A stretch of 64,000 nucleotides of DNA, taken from the NCBI GenBank assembly GCA_963779225.1, contig CAVZWW010000003.1, positions 1,364,001 through 1,428,000 on the forward strand, in the 5' to 3' direction. The notes below the pieces were generated by a model. That model saw only the letters and a program-made list of their open reading frames with translations. It did no database searches and was not told the origin of the DNA. This document shows positions 24,443-33,382 of this stretch, piece by piece (positions within the stretch are counted from its first letter, which is position 1; each line of letters opens with the position of its first letter). Both the position numbers and the translations under genes were made by a program. Source of the stretch: CAVPCZ01 sp963779225. Lineage in GTDB: Bacteria; Bacteroidota; Ignavibacteria; UBA10030; UBA6906.

Positions 24443-26323
24443 GTGAAACGTATCATTCCCTTCCTTCTCATGAGCATCTTCTCGGTCAGTTTCATTCCCC
24501 GATCCGCCGCGCAGGCTGTATCAGATTCTGCCTTCATCAAGGACAATTATGTCAAGGGTGAATACAGAATTGTGATGCGGGATGGAGTAAAACTCTTCAC
24601 CAGCGTCTACATTCCCAGAGATACCTCCACAGCCCATCCGATCATGCTGACCCGGACACCCTACAGTGTGGCACCCTACGGACCCGAAAAGTACATCCAG
24701 TCTCCGGGTCCATTCCGTGTGCGTTACTTTCATGAAAAGTACATCATCGTGAATCAGGATGTGCGGGGACGGTATATGTCGGAAGGGAAATTCAGGGATG
24801 TGCGCCCGTACATCCCTGCAAAAAGGGGCGCGGAGGATATCGATGAGACAACGGATTCATATGACACGGTCGACTGGCTGATTCGGAACATTCCGCATAA
24901 CAATGGTAGAGTCGGCGTGAGTGGAATCTCCTACCCCGGGTTCTATTCATCGATGGCAGCGATCGATGCCCATCCCGCCGTCAAGGCAGTTTCACCCCAG
25001 GCGCCCGTCTCTGCCTGGATGCGGGGAGACGACTTTTCCCATAACGGCGCATTCCTGCTGCCGCACGCATTCAACTTCTACGCGGGGTTCGGATGGCCGC
25101 GAACGGAGCCCACCGAATCGGACTCGCGTCCGTTCGATCCGGGCATAGCGGATGAATACAGGTTCTTCATTGATATCGGTCCGGTGAAGAACTTGAACAA
25201 ACGCTTCATGAAAGACAGCGTCGAATTCTGGAATGAGATGACGTCTCACTGGAAATGGGATGAGTTCTGGGAGGCAAGGGACGTTTTGCCCCGCCTCCGC
25301 AATATCAAGCCCGCAATGCTTTTTGTCGGGGGGTGGTTCGATACGGAGAACCTCTGGGGGGCACTGAATGCCTACGCAGAAACGGAGAAACACAACCCTC
25401 ACACATCGAACCAGCTCGTCATTGGACCATGGTCACACGGCCAGTGGGGAGGGGACGAAGGAAGGTCACTCGGAGCTGTTTCGTGGGGAATTCCAAGCGC
25501 AGCCATCTACCGTGACAGCATCGAATTTCCCTTCTTTCGCTATCACCTCGAAGGGAAAGAAGAGCCGCGGATATTTGAGGCCGCGATGTTCCTGACGGGG
25601 AAGAACGAATGGAAGTTTCTGGACAAATGGCCTCCCGAGGAATGTGATTCCGTGAGATATTTCATGCGGGAGGACGGGAAGCTTGCTGTGGAACCACCCC
25701 GGGGCGGATCGGCGGGATTCGATGAGTATGTCAATGACCCTTCAAGGCCTGTCCCCTATACCGACGAAATCGTGCGTTGGTACAATCCCGCCTTCATGCT
25801 GGGTGACCAGCGGTTCGCATCGCGGCGGCCCGACGTTCTGACGTACCAGTCCGATACGCTGACACAGGATCTCACACTCGCCGGTGCCATCGACGCCCGC
25901 CTCTTCGTTTCGACCACCGGCACCGATTGCGATTGGATAGTGAAGGTGATCGACGTCTTCCCCAACTACACACCCGATCCGAAGCCGAATCCCCGGCAGG
26001 TCAGGCTCGGCGGTTATCAAATGCTGGTCCGGGGTGACGTCATGAGGGGAAAATTCCGGCAGAGCATGACGGATCCTTGCCCGTTTGTCCCGGGAGCAAT
26101 CACGGCCGTCAACTTCAGAATGCAGGACGTTTTCCACTGCTTCAAGTTGGGACATCGGATCATGGTCCAGATCCAGAGCAGCTGGTTCCCCATGATCGAC
26201 CGGAATCCGGGGAAATTCCTCAATATCTTCACCGCGGACGAATCGGATTTTCAGAAGACGACACAACGTGTCTACCATTCGGCCGCCTACCCGTCCTGCG
26301 TGATGGTCCGCCAGCTCAGATAG
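24443..26323 (+). CDS. Exported CocE/NonD family (S15-like) hydrolase
   Basis: This 626-residue alpha/beta hydrolase starts at GTG (GGAGA upstream) with a signal peptide (MKRIIPFLLMSIFSVSFIPRSAA). The catalytic core has YRIVMRDGVKLFTSVYIP, the oxyanion tyrosine region TRTPYSVAPYG, and the nucleophile S163 in GISYPGF. WSHGQWGG near residue 332 holds the catalytic histidine. The C-terminal third is the jelly-roll X-Pro-dipeptidyl-peptidase domain. Relatives include alpha-amino-acid ester hydrolases and cocaine esterase; here it probably cleaves an ester or amide of a peptide-like compound in the periplasm. It appears to be a single gene. Confidence 0.88.
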   Translation: MKRIIPFLLMSIFSVSFIPRSAAQAVSDSAFIKDNYVKGEYRIVMRDGVKLFTSVYIPRDTSTAHPIMLTRTPYSVAPYGPEKYIQSPGPFRVRYFHEKYIIVNQDVRGRYMSEGKFRDVRPYIPAKRGAEDIDETTDSYDTVDWLIRNIPHNNGRVGVSGISYPGFYSSMAAIDAHPAVKAVSPQAPVSAWMRGDDFSHNGAFLLPHAFNFYAGFGWPRTEPTESDSRPFDPGIADEYRFFIDIGPVKNLNKRFMKDSVEFWNEMTSHWKWDEFWEARDVLPRLRNIKPAMLFVGGWFDTENLWGALNAYAETEKHNPHTSNQLVIGPWSHGQWGGDEGRSLGAVSWGIPSAAIYRDSIEFPFFRYHLEGKEEPRIFEAAMFLTGKNEWKFLDKWPPEECDSVRYFMREDGKLAVEPPRGGSAGFDEYVNDPSRPVPYTDEIVRWYNPAFMLGDQRFASRRPDVLTYQSDTLTQDLTLAGAIDARLFVSTTGTDCDWIVKVIDVFPNYTPDPKPNPRQVRLGGYQMLVRGDVMRGKFRQSMTDPCPFVPGAITAVNFRMQDVFHCFKLGHRIMVQIQSSWFPMIDRNPGKFLNIFTADESDFQKTTQRVYHSAAYPSCVMVRQLR

Positions 26324-26447
26324 GACCGGCCCGGAATCGGGCTGACGGCATCAATGCTGGAACTCGTGGCCTTCGGTGGCTCTAGCCACGAACAGCCGTC
26401 ACAGAAATGTCCGTTCACAAAGGTCAACCATGAAGGAACATCGACCA

Positions 26448-26476
26448 GGCGGACTCTCACGTGGCGGACTCTCACG
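26448..26476. repeat. 15-bp tandem duplication
   Basis: The unit GGCGGACTCTCACGT occurs at 26448-26462 and again, one base short, at 26463-26476, just upstream of the glycyl radical gene cluster. Confidence 0.8.
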
Positions 26477-26486
26477 CTCGCCGGAA

Positions 26487-26515
26487 TTGCATTTCCTTGT
26501 TCCATCATGTACCTT
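26487..26515 (+). promoter_or_regulatory. Possible promoter of the glycyl radical enzyme cluster
   Basis: TTGCAT (26487-26492) and TACCTT (26510-26515) are 17 bases apart in an AT-rich patch that contrasts with the surrounding GC-rich sequence, 94 bases before 26609. Each hexamer matches only four of six consensus positions. Confidence 0.3.
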
Positions 26516-26608
26516 AATACCAATAATTGTTCAACAAAACACCATTTCGTATATGAAACAGCTCGCTGTTGAGGCTGCCGACGTCCGGGAGAACATAAGC
26601 ACAGCCGT

Positions 26609-27553
26609 ATGAGTCCGACAGGAGCTGTTTTCAACATCCAGCGCTTCTCCATCCACGATGGTCCGGGCATCCGCACAACGGTGTTCCTCAAAGGGTGTGC
26701 GCTGAGTTGTTTCTGGTGTCACAATCCCGAAGGCAGACGGACCTCACTCGAACTCCAGTTCTTTCCGGATCGGTGCACGGCCTGCGGAGCATGTGTGGAA
26801 GCCTGTCCCAGCTCCGCCCACGAATTCATTGACGATGTGCACATCTTCCACCGGGAACTGTGTGAATCGACGGGTGCCTGTGTGGATACCTGTTTTCCCG
26901 GGGCACTACAGATGAACGGCCAGATCATGACCGTGGAACAGGTGATGGAAGAGGTGCTGCGGGACAAAGCCTTCTATGAGGGTTCAGGCGGGGGAGTGAC
27001 CCTGTCGGGAGGGGAACCATCACTGCACAACGCTTTTGCGTTTGCCATCCTCGAACAGTGCAAGCTTCATCAGCTGCCGACCGCCATTGAGACCTGCGGC
27101 GAATGTCCATGGGAATTTCTTGAGCACCTTGTGCCAGTAACCGATCTCTTCATGATGGATATCAAACACCTTGAGGCTGACCATCACCGGAGCGCCACGG
27201 GAAAATCGAACGAACGGGTCCTTGATAACGCCCGCCGGCTGGCGTTGACTGACAGACCTCTGATCTTCCGTACACCGGTGGTACCGACCGTGAATGATTC
27301 CCATGCGGCAATTGAACGGATCGCATCGTTTGTGCGCACACTGATTGACCTGCGTGGCGGAAACGGGGCCCGGAGCAAGACGCAACCCGGAATCAGATAC
27401 GAGTTGCTTGCGTTCCACAAGCTTGCAGCGGATAAGTACCGCAGCCTGGGGATGGAATACAGGGCTGCGGCGATTCGTCCGCCCTCAAGGGAACAGATGC
27501 AGGAGTTGGTTGCCCTGGCATCGCGGTGCGGGGTGGAAACAACATTCAGGTAG
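26609..27553 (+). CDS. Glycyl-radical enzyme activating protein (radical SAM)
   Basis: This 314-residue radical SAM enzyme carries the CxxxCxxC cluster motif CALSCFWC and the activase signature FSIHDGPGIRTTVFLKGC. Two additional ferredoxin-like clusters are built from CTACGACVEAC and CESTGACVDTC, the three-cluster arrangement seen in activases of glycerol dehydratase- and HPAD-type enzymes but not in PflA. GGVTLSGGEP and ETCG complete the fold. It would install the glycyl radical on the enzyme encoded 77 bases downstream. The same-strand order activase-enzyme indicates a matched pair. It is oxygen-sensitive by nature, so the cluster is for anaerobic growth. Confidence 0.92.
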   Translation: MSPTGAVFNIQRFSIHDGPGIRTTVFLKGCALSCFWCHNPEGRRTSLELQFFPDRCTACGACVEACPSSAHEFIDDVHIFHRELCESTGACVDTCFPGALQMNGQIMTVEQVMEEVLRDKAFYEGSGGGVTLSGGEPSLHNAFAFAILEQCKLHQLPTAIETCGECPWEFLEHLVPVTDLFMMDIKHLEADHHRSATGKSNERVLDNARRLALTDRPLIFRTPVVPTVNDSHAAIERIASFVRTLIDLRGGNGARSKTQPGIRYELLAFHKLAADKYRSLGMEYRAAAIRPPSREQMQELVALASRCGVETTFR

Positions 27554-27630
27554 TGGATTTTCCGATGATGTGAGGCATGCCCGCCCGGCGGGTGATGTGA
27601 AGACTGGCTGGCATTTCATAAAGGACGGTG

Positions 27631-29865
27631 ATGCAGACAATCGATGTGAAAGAGCTGTCGTACAGTGAACGCGTGGCGATGCTGCGTGCCACAAAGATGC
27701 GTCACACGGAAGAAAAGTGGCGCGAAATCGGTTCGCTCGACATGGATGACCTTCCCATAATGCTTCCGCCGCCCGAACTGAGGAAAATCGTCCGTATCGT
27801 CAGCGGTTCCGGCATTGTCATTTCCGATGCTCTTTTCAACAACTTCGTTCCGATAAGCAATCGCGCCGACGGCGGGATCTTCGGGGCAAGGGCTTGCGGG
27901 GAGAATTTTCGCGCTCTCCTGGACCTTCATCCCCCCTATGTCGATCCGGTGAGCTCACTCGCTGGCGGATATATGGCCAGTTTTCTTGCCTACCGTCAAC
28001 CGGCGTGGAATCCCGATTTCGACTACTCACATCTGCACGAGGAACAGAACAGATATAAGCTCCATCATGGCATCGGCGCGGTTCAACATTTCTGCCAGGA
28101 CATGACCATAGGTTTTACCCTCGGGTGGGGCGGGTTGCTGGACAGGGTTCGCCACTATCGTACTGTCAATCCGGACGACGAAGCGCAAGAACTCTATGAC
28201 GGTCTCGAACACTGCCTTCTCGGCATACAGAACTGGGTGGCCCGCCATGCCCGGCAGGCCAGGGAAATGGCATCCAACGAGCAGAACCCTGTCCTGCGCC
28301 GCAATCTCGAAGAACTTGCGGAGATCAACGACAAACTGGTCACGGATGTACCCACCACCTTCCGCGAAGTATGCCAGTGGATGCTCTGGTACCAGCTTGC
28401 CGCGAAAATGTACAACATGAGCGGCTCGCTCGGACGGATTGACCAGTTCCTCTACCCGTACTACGATCGTGACAAAAGACAGGGGATCCTGACGGATGAA
28501 GAAGCATTATTCCACCTTTGCTGCTACTTCATCATGGACACGAGCTACACACAGGTCGGTGGCCCCGATGCCGCGGGGAATGATACGACCAACGCACTCT
28601 CCTACCTTGTGCTTGAGGCGGCGCATCAACTCAAGATTCCCGTGAACGTCGGCGTGTGCGTCGGCAAAACAACGGATCCGAACCTCCTGCGCCGCGGAGT
28701 GGAAATCCAGTTCGAGGACAAGACGGGCATACCGAAGTTCCTCGGGGTGGATCGCACAAGCGAAGGATTCACCCGGAACGGATATCCCATCGGGCTGGGC
28801 CGGGAGCGTGCGTATTCGGGATGCCACTGGTGCGCGATTCCTGGAAGAGAGTACACGATGAATGACTGCGTCAAGATCAACCTGCCGGTGGTGTTCGACG
28901 CCGCGTTGCGCGCGATGATGGCTGACCGGGATGTGGTCCCGGGTACCGGCGTACTGTGGGCCAGGTTCGAGCAGCATCTCCGGCGCGCCGTGGAGACGAT
29001 TGCGGCAAGCCTGGATTTCCACATGGACCATATGTACCGCGTGTTTCCGGAGCTCATGCTCGATCTCCTCTGTTTTGGTCCGGTGGAGCGGGGCCGCGAT
29101 GCATCTCACGGCGGCGTGGAGTTCTACAACCTGTGCGTGGATGGGGCTGGACTGGCGACTGTCGCCGATTCTTTTGGTGCCATTGAGCAACGGGTGGAAA
29201 AGGAACGGCGGATCTCCTGGAATGATCTGATGACATTACTTGATAACGACTGGGCGGGAAAACAGGGAGATCGTGCCAGACTCATGATGCGCAACATCCC
29301 GCGCTACGGGAGTGGCGGGTCGACGGCGGATGCCTACGGGCTGTCCATTGCCGGCACCTTCACGCGACTCGTCAAGGAGAAGCCGACGCCTCATGGCTTC
29401 AACATGATCCCGGGGATTTTCTCGTGGGCGGCGAATATAGTCATGGGGCGAGATGTGGGGGCGACCCCTAACGGCCGCCATGCCCGGGCTTCCATTTCGC
29501 ACGGTCCGAATCCCGATCCAGGATTCCGGAAAGATGCGGCGCCCACCGCACTTGCTCTTGCCGTGGCATCAATCCAGCCCGGGTACGGCAATACCGCGCC
29601 CATGCAAATCGAGCTCGATCCTGGTCTTTCTAAGACTGAAGAGGATATTGAGAAAGTCGTGAGTCTCATCAGGACGCATTTTGACCTCGGCGGCACGCAG
29701 ATTAATATGAATATTCTGGACAAGAAGACGATTCTTGAGGCACACAAAGACCCTGGTAAGTATCCGGATCTCGTTGTACGCGTTACGGGCTTCAGTGCAT
29801 TTTTTGCCAGCCTTTCTCCGGAAATGAGACAGATCGTCGTTGATCGCATCATCGCCGAGGAATGA
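27631..29865 (+). CDS. Glycyl radical enzyme of unassigned substrate class
   Basis: The protein has 744 residues, from an ATG behind AAGGA. The glycyl radical motif is RVTGFSAFF with Gly720, 24 residues from the C-terminus. The thiyl-cysteine loop reads SGCHWCAIPGREY (C398, C401). In the well-known dehydratase, lyase and CutC groups this loop is GC(V/I)E with a catalytic glutamate; pyruvate formate-lyase has CC. Neither pattern is present here, so the substrate class is open. The N-terminal 600 residues form the ten-stranded barrel domain. Its activase lies upstream and a URO-D-like gene, an ABC importer and two dehydrogenase genes lie downstream, suggesting a role in anaerobic breakdown of an imported compound. 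Confidence 0.88.
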   Translation: MQTIDVKELSYSERVAMLRATKMRHTEEKWREIGSLDMDDLPIMLPPPELRKIVRIVSGSGIVISDALFNNFVPISNRADGGIFGARACGENFRALLDLHPPYVDPVSSLAGGYMASFLAYRQPAWNPDFDYSHLHEEQNRYKLHHGIGAVQHFCQDMTIGFTLGWGGLLDRVRHYRTVNPDDEAQELYDGLEHCLLGIQNWVARHARQAREMASNEQNPVLRRNLEELAEINDKLVTDVPTTFREVCQWMLWYQLAAKMYNMSGSLGRIDQFLYPYYDRDKRQGILTDEEALFHLCCYFIMDTSYTQVGGPDAAGNDTTNALSYLVLEAAHQLKIPVNVGVCVGKTTDPNLLRRGVEIQFEDKTGIPKFLGVDRTSEGFTRNGYPIGLGRERAYSGCHWCAIPGREYTMNDCVKINLPVVFDAALRAMMADRDVVPGTGVLWARFEQHLRRAVETIAASLDFHMDHMYRVFPELMLDLLCFGPVERGRDASHGGVEFYNLCVDGAGLATVADSFGAIEQRVEKERRISWNDLMTLLDNDWAGKQGDRARLMMRNIPRYGSGGSTADAYGLSIAGTFTRLVKEKPTPHGFNMIPGIFSWAANIVMGRDVGATPNGRHARASISHGPNPDPGFRKDAAPTALALAVASIQPGYGNTAPMQIELDPGLSKTEEDIEKVVSLIRTHFDLGGTQINMNILDKKTILEAHKDPGKYPDLVVRVTGFSAFFASLSPEMRQIVVDRIIAEE

Positions 29866-29926
29866 GCATCCGTCAAGCACAAAAGCCAGCAAACGGCAAT
29901 GAATCACGGAAACGGACTACCGGCCA

Positions 29927-31024
29927 ATGAACAGTTCGCCCCGCCAGCGCTTCCTGTCGTACGTCCGGAACCCCAAGGGCGCTGCACACATTGTTTCTCC
30001 ATTTCTTCCCCATCCGGACGTTGTCGCTTCGACGCTGGCGTGGCTGCACCTCCCGGTGAGCGGCGATTTCGTGGCTGATGAAATCGCGCTCTCGCAACAT
30101 CTCGGCTATGAACCGATGTTCATGACCGAGTGTTCGGGGCTCATCTTCAACTGGCAGATCGACGAATCGCGTTCAGACGAAAAGACCGCGACCCGCATCA
30201 TCCGGACTCCGAAGGGAGAGTGGGCACGAAAGTCGGCGCGGGCGGAAATGCCCTGGAGCGATGAGTCGGGTTGTCCTGTGCACACGCCTCTCGACCATGC
30301 CATGCTCGCGGCGGTCTGTGAGCAGGTGAGTGATCAGGAACAGGCGATACGCGAGTACTTCCGTACATGGCGTGAACGCGTGGGCGATCACGGTGTGATC
30401 GTGCTCGGCCATCCACATCCCGCCTGGCTTGGGTATCAGATAAGCCCTTCGAACATCTTTTACCAGTGGAACGACTATCGGGACGAGTACATCCGGAGCA
30501 TGGATGCCGTGATGCATGCGTCCCTGTATGTGATGTCGATAGCAGTGGAGGAGGGAATTGATTTCATGAGCGATTCCAGCTACGGGCTGGAAATGACGTC
30601 GCCGGCGCTGTTTGCGGCAATGGATTTGCCGTACATCCGCGCGTTTTCAACATGGACGCACGAGCACGGGAGTCTCTTCTGGTATCACAACTGCGGTTTT
30701 ACGCGGAAGTTGATCGCAGACGGGACGTTCAACACGCTGGGTACTGACGTCCTGGAGACGATCGCTCCGCCGCCGGAAGGGGACAACGATCTTGCGGAGT
30801 CGCGGAGGGCTCTCGACCGGCGGATTTGCTCCAAAGGGAACCTCAATCTGCAGGTTCTTCGCGATGGCTCTCCGGATCAGATCACCGCGGAGGTAGAATC
30901 CATGTCCGCGGCGGTGCGCGGCTATGCACACATCTTCTCAACTGCTGATGCCGTGCTTCCGGGCACGAAGCCGGAGAATCTTGTCACGTTCGTCAAGGCT
31001 GCGCAGGCGGCCGCGGGCCATTGA
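29927..31024 (+). CDS. URO-D-fold protein, methyltransferase/decarboxylase-like
   Basis: This 365-residue protein has the uroporphyrinogen-decarboxylase fold that also serves cobalamin/CoM methyltransferases (MtaA, CmuA). In order it shows FYQWNDYRDEYIRSMDAV, DFMSDSSYGLEMTSPALF, YHNCGFTRKLI (H254, C256 form an HxC pair), PPPEGDNDLAESRR, KGNLNLQ and DAVLPGTKPENL. The HxC matches the zinc site of methyltransferase members, but the later cysteine expected near VLPGT is replaced (FSTADAVLPGT). It therefore may not be a standard methyltransferase. It sits 61 bases after the glycyl radical enzyme gene and is probably part of the same pathway. True heme-pathway HemE is excluded by the N-terminal sequence. 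Confidence 0.75.
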   Translation: MNSSPRQRFLSYVRNPKGAAHIVSPFLPHPDVVASTLAWLHLPVSGDFVADEIALSQHLGYEPMFMTECSGLIFNWQIDESRSDEKTATRIIRTPKGEWARKSARAEMPWSDESGCPVHTPLDHAMLAAVCEQVSDQEQAIREYFRTWRERVGDHGVIVLGHPHPAWLGYQISPSNIFYQWNDYRDEYIRSMDAVMHASLYVMSIAVEEGIDFMSDSSYGLEMTSPALFAAMDLPYIRAFSTWTHEHGSLFWYHNCGFTRKLIADGTFNTLGTDVLETIAPPPEGDNDLAESRRALDRRICSKGNLNLQVLRDGSPDQITAEVESMSAAVRGYAHIFSTADAVLPGTKPENLVTFVKAAQAAAGH

Positions 31025-31231
31025 ACGGTCCGAACCCCGGCAAGGCCTTCCTTGTTATACCCGTCCCCCGGGCTTTCAGCAAGAACTGCGTCCAGACAGG
31101 CCCGGAAACGTCTCCGGGTGCCGCCGACGGAGTCTTTACTCCGCGCGTTGCCATTACAGTTCAGGGGGCCATCAACGCAGCCTGTGTCCGGACAATTTCG
31201 TGATTGTTCATTCATCAACTCAGGGTGGATA

Positions 31232-32515
31232 ATGAAACAGAAGATACTGATCGTTCTGCTTTTGCCGCTCATGCTGGTTTCCTGCGGCAAGAAATCCGAC
31301 ATCATCGAGATTCAGGACTGGAACTTCGGGGGCCGGCCGAATCTGATGGTCTGGTTACGTCAACGCACGGACTCCTTCGAACGGACGCATCCCGGCATCA
31401 AAGTCGTTCAGAGCGATAAGAGCTGGAACATGATCAGAGAGATACTCTACGCCAGTTTCACCACGGGAACGGGACCAGATGTGGTGAACACACACGCAAA
31501 CTATGCGGCGGAGTTCGGTGAAGCGGGATACTATTATCCCGTCAACACATTCCCTGATTTTGAAGAGGTGCGGAAATGGTATCTCCCCGAAGCTCTTGCA
31601 TCGACGGAGTATAAAGGGAACTATTACGGTCTGCCCTCAAGTGCGATCGCTTTCGGACTCGTCTGCAACAAGGCGCTCTTTGATGCTGAAGGCATTGCTC
31701 CTCCCAAAACATGGTCCCAGTTCAGAGAAGCTGCGAAGCGGTTGACAAAATGTACGGACGGTGATGACATCGTGGATCAATACGGACTTGTCCTGATGGG
31801 AGGGGACAAGGGAGGGTTTGCGTATCGAATGGTCCCCTTCTTCTACAAAGCCGGCGCCAATTTCATGTCTGACGACCTTTCGAAGGTGGAATTCAACTCC
31901 CCCATCGGTGTGGCAACGCTTGCGCTCTTTGCCGAGATGTACCAGGTCGACCATTCGATCGCCCCGGGCTTTCTCGCCTACGGCCACACGGAAACCAATG
32001 ATATGTTCTGTGGAAACAAAGCCGCCATGTGCATCGAGGGCCCCTGGGTGAGAGGAACGGTGGGCGAAACGGATCCGACAAAGGAGCTCTACATCGTCGC
32101 AATACCCGTGCCCGATAAGATGATTGATCAGTATGATACAGCGCCGACACTGCAGGACATGGTAATGTACTCTGTGAATGCCCGGTCGAAAAATCTGAAT
32201 GCCGCATGGGAATTAGTCAAATATCTTCGAAATGAAGAAGCCGACATGGCATGGGTGCGCAATGATATGGGCGCTCTGGCGGTCACCAATGTGGCACTGA
32301 CCAGTCCCGAAGCCCAGAAAGTCAGGGATCTGCCATTGTGGATCAAGGAATTGAAGCATGCGCGGCCGCTCCCTCCCCATCCGCGGATCATTGCCGTAGT
32401 GAGAAACACGTTCACGCCGTTCTGTCAGAAGGCGATCGTCGGCGAACTGTCGCCGCAGGAAGCGCTGGATCAGGCCGCGCGCGAAGCCCAGAATGTTATC
32501 GAAGGCAAAGAATGA
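31232..32515 (+). CDS. ABC transporter substrate-binding lipoprotein, sugar type (family 1)
   Basis: This 427-residue protein is a lipoprotein: signal MKQKILIVLLLPLMLVSC with lipobox LVSC (Cys18). The body is an extracellular solute-binding protein family 1 (MalE/UgpB-like) fold: GTGPDVVNTHANYAAEFGEAG, YYGLPSSAIAFGLVCNKALF, PPKTWSQFREAAKRLT and AAMCIEGPWVRG. It would capture a carbohydrate or related compound and deliver it to the two permeases that follow. The ATG at 31232 was chosen for the lipoprotein signal; a longer open frame upstream has none. The stop overlaps the next start (ATGA). Confidence 0.9.
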   Translation: MKQKILIVLLLPLMLVSCGKKSDIIEIQDWNFGGRPNLMVWLRQRTDSFERTHPGIKVVQSDKSWNMIREILYASFTTGTGPDVVNTHANYAAEFGEAGYYYPVNTFPDFEEVRKWYLPEALASTEYKGNYYGLPSSAIAFGLVCNKALFDAEGIAPPKTWSQFREAAKRLTKCTDGDDIVDQYGLVLMGGDKGGFAYRMVPFFYKAGANFMSDDLSKVEFNSPIGVATLALFAEMYQVDHSIAPGFLAYGHTETNDMFCGNKAAMCIEGPWVRGTVGETDPTKELYIVAIPVPDKMIDQYDTAPTLQDMVMYSVNARSKNLNAAWELVKYLRNEEADMAWVRNDMGALAVTNVALTSPEAQKVRDLPLWIKELKHARPLPPHPRIIAVVRNTFTPFCQKAIVGELSPQEALDQAAREAQNVIEGKE

Positions 32516-33382
32516 AAAAAGCCACACCCTATTTGCTTCTGCTTCCCGCTCTGTCTGTTCACGGCCCTGGTCGTCGTGTATCCCCTCGTACAGAATCTCC
32601 TCAACAGCGTGAGGGATGTGAGCATGGTGAAGGGGATCGGCAAATGGATTGGTCTTGCCAACTACGAACGAGTCTTGAACGACCCTCTCTTTCTCCTTGC
32701 ATTCCGCAATACCCTGGTCTATGCGCTGGTGGGCACCGTGCTCGCCCTGCTCATCGGTTTCGGGCTGGCGCTTTTGCTGAACATGAAGACCGGCAGGATC
32801 ACGACCGTAGCATCGTTTCTCTACACCATACCGTGGGTAATCTCGCCGGTCGTCGCCGGGTTTGCATGGAAATGGATTCTGAATGACCATTTCGGGATAG
32901 TGAATTACTGGCTTTCTTCTGCGGGAGTGATTGATGTGGGGACCTCCTGGCTGGGGAACCCCCACACCGCACTGCTGTGTGTGATGCTGGCCCGCATTTG
33001 GCAATTCTATCCCTTCGCGATGGTGATGTTTCTTGCTGGACTCCAGAGCATCCCTCTGGAACAGTACGAAGCCGCCGCTGTGGATGGGGCCACGACGGTC
33101 AGGAGGTTCTTTCATATCACTCTTCCCAATCTCCGTCCCGTCATTTCCGTGCTGCTCGTTCTGGGCGTCATCTGGAGTTTTAACGATTTCAACATGGTCT
33201 TTGTCATGACGCGCGGGGGTCCGATGAACGCGTCAATGGTGCTTCCGGTTCTGGTCAGGGAATACTCCTTTGTATACTTCGATCTCGGCAAAGGCTCCGC
33301 GCTCTCGATCATGACATTTGTGATGCTGGTCGGTCTTTCTTTCCTCTATATTCGCGTCCTCTCCGGGAAGGAGACGGCATGA
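32512..33382 (+). CDS. ABC transporter permease 1 (MalF/UgpA type), frameshifted near its start
   Basis: The body (frame from 32576) is a typical sugar ABC permease with six helices and the EAA loop EQYEAAAVDGATTVRRFF. Its natural N-terminus is in another frame. The ATG at 32512, overlapping the lipoprotein stop, gives MKKATPYLLLLPA, and the second frame continues LCLFTALVVVYPLVQ. The switch lies at 32548-32552. Loss of one CT from a CTCTCT-like run would explain it, since restoring it gives one continuous, family-like N-terminus. As written only a GTG at 32576 could start the body, which would cut the first helix. It is either a mutation or an assembly error. Confidence 0.82.
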
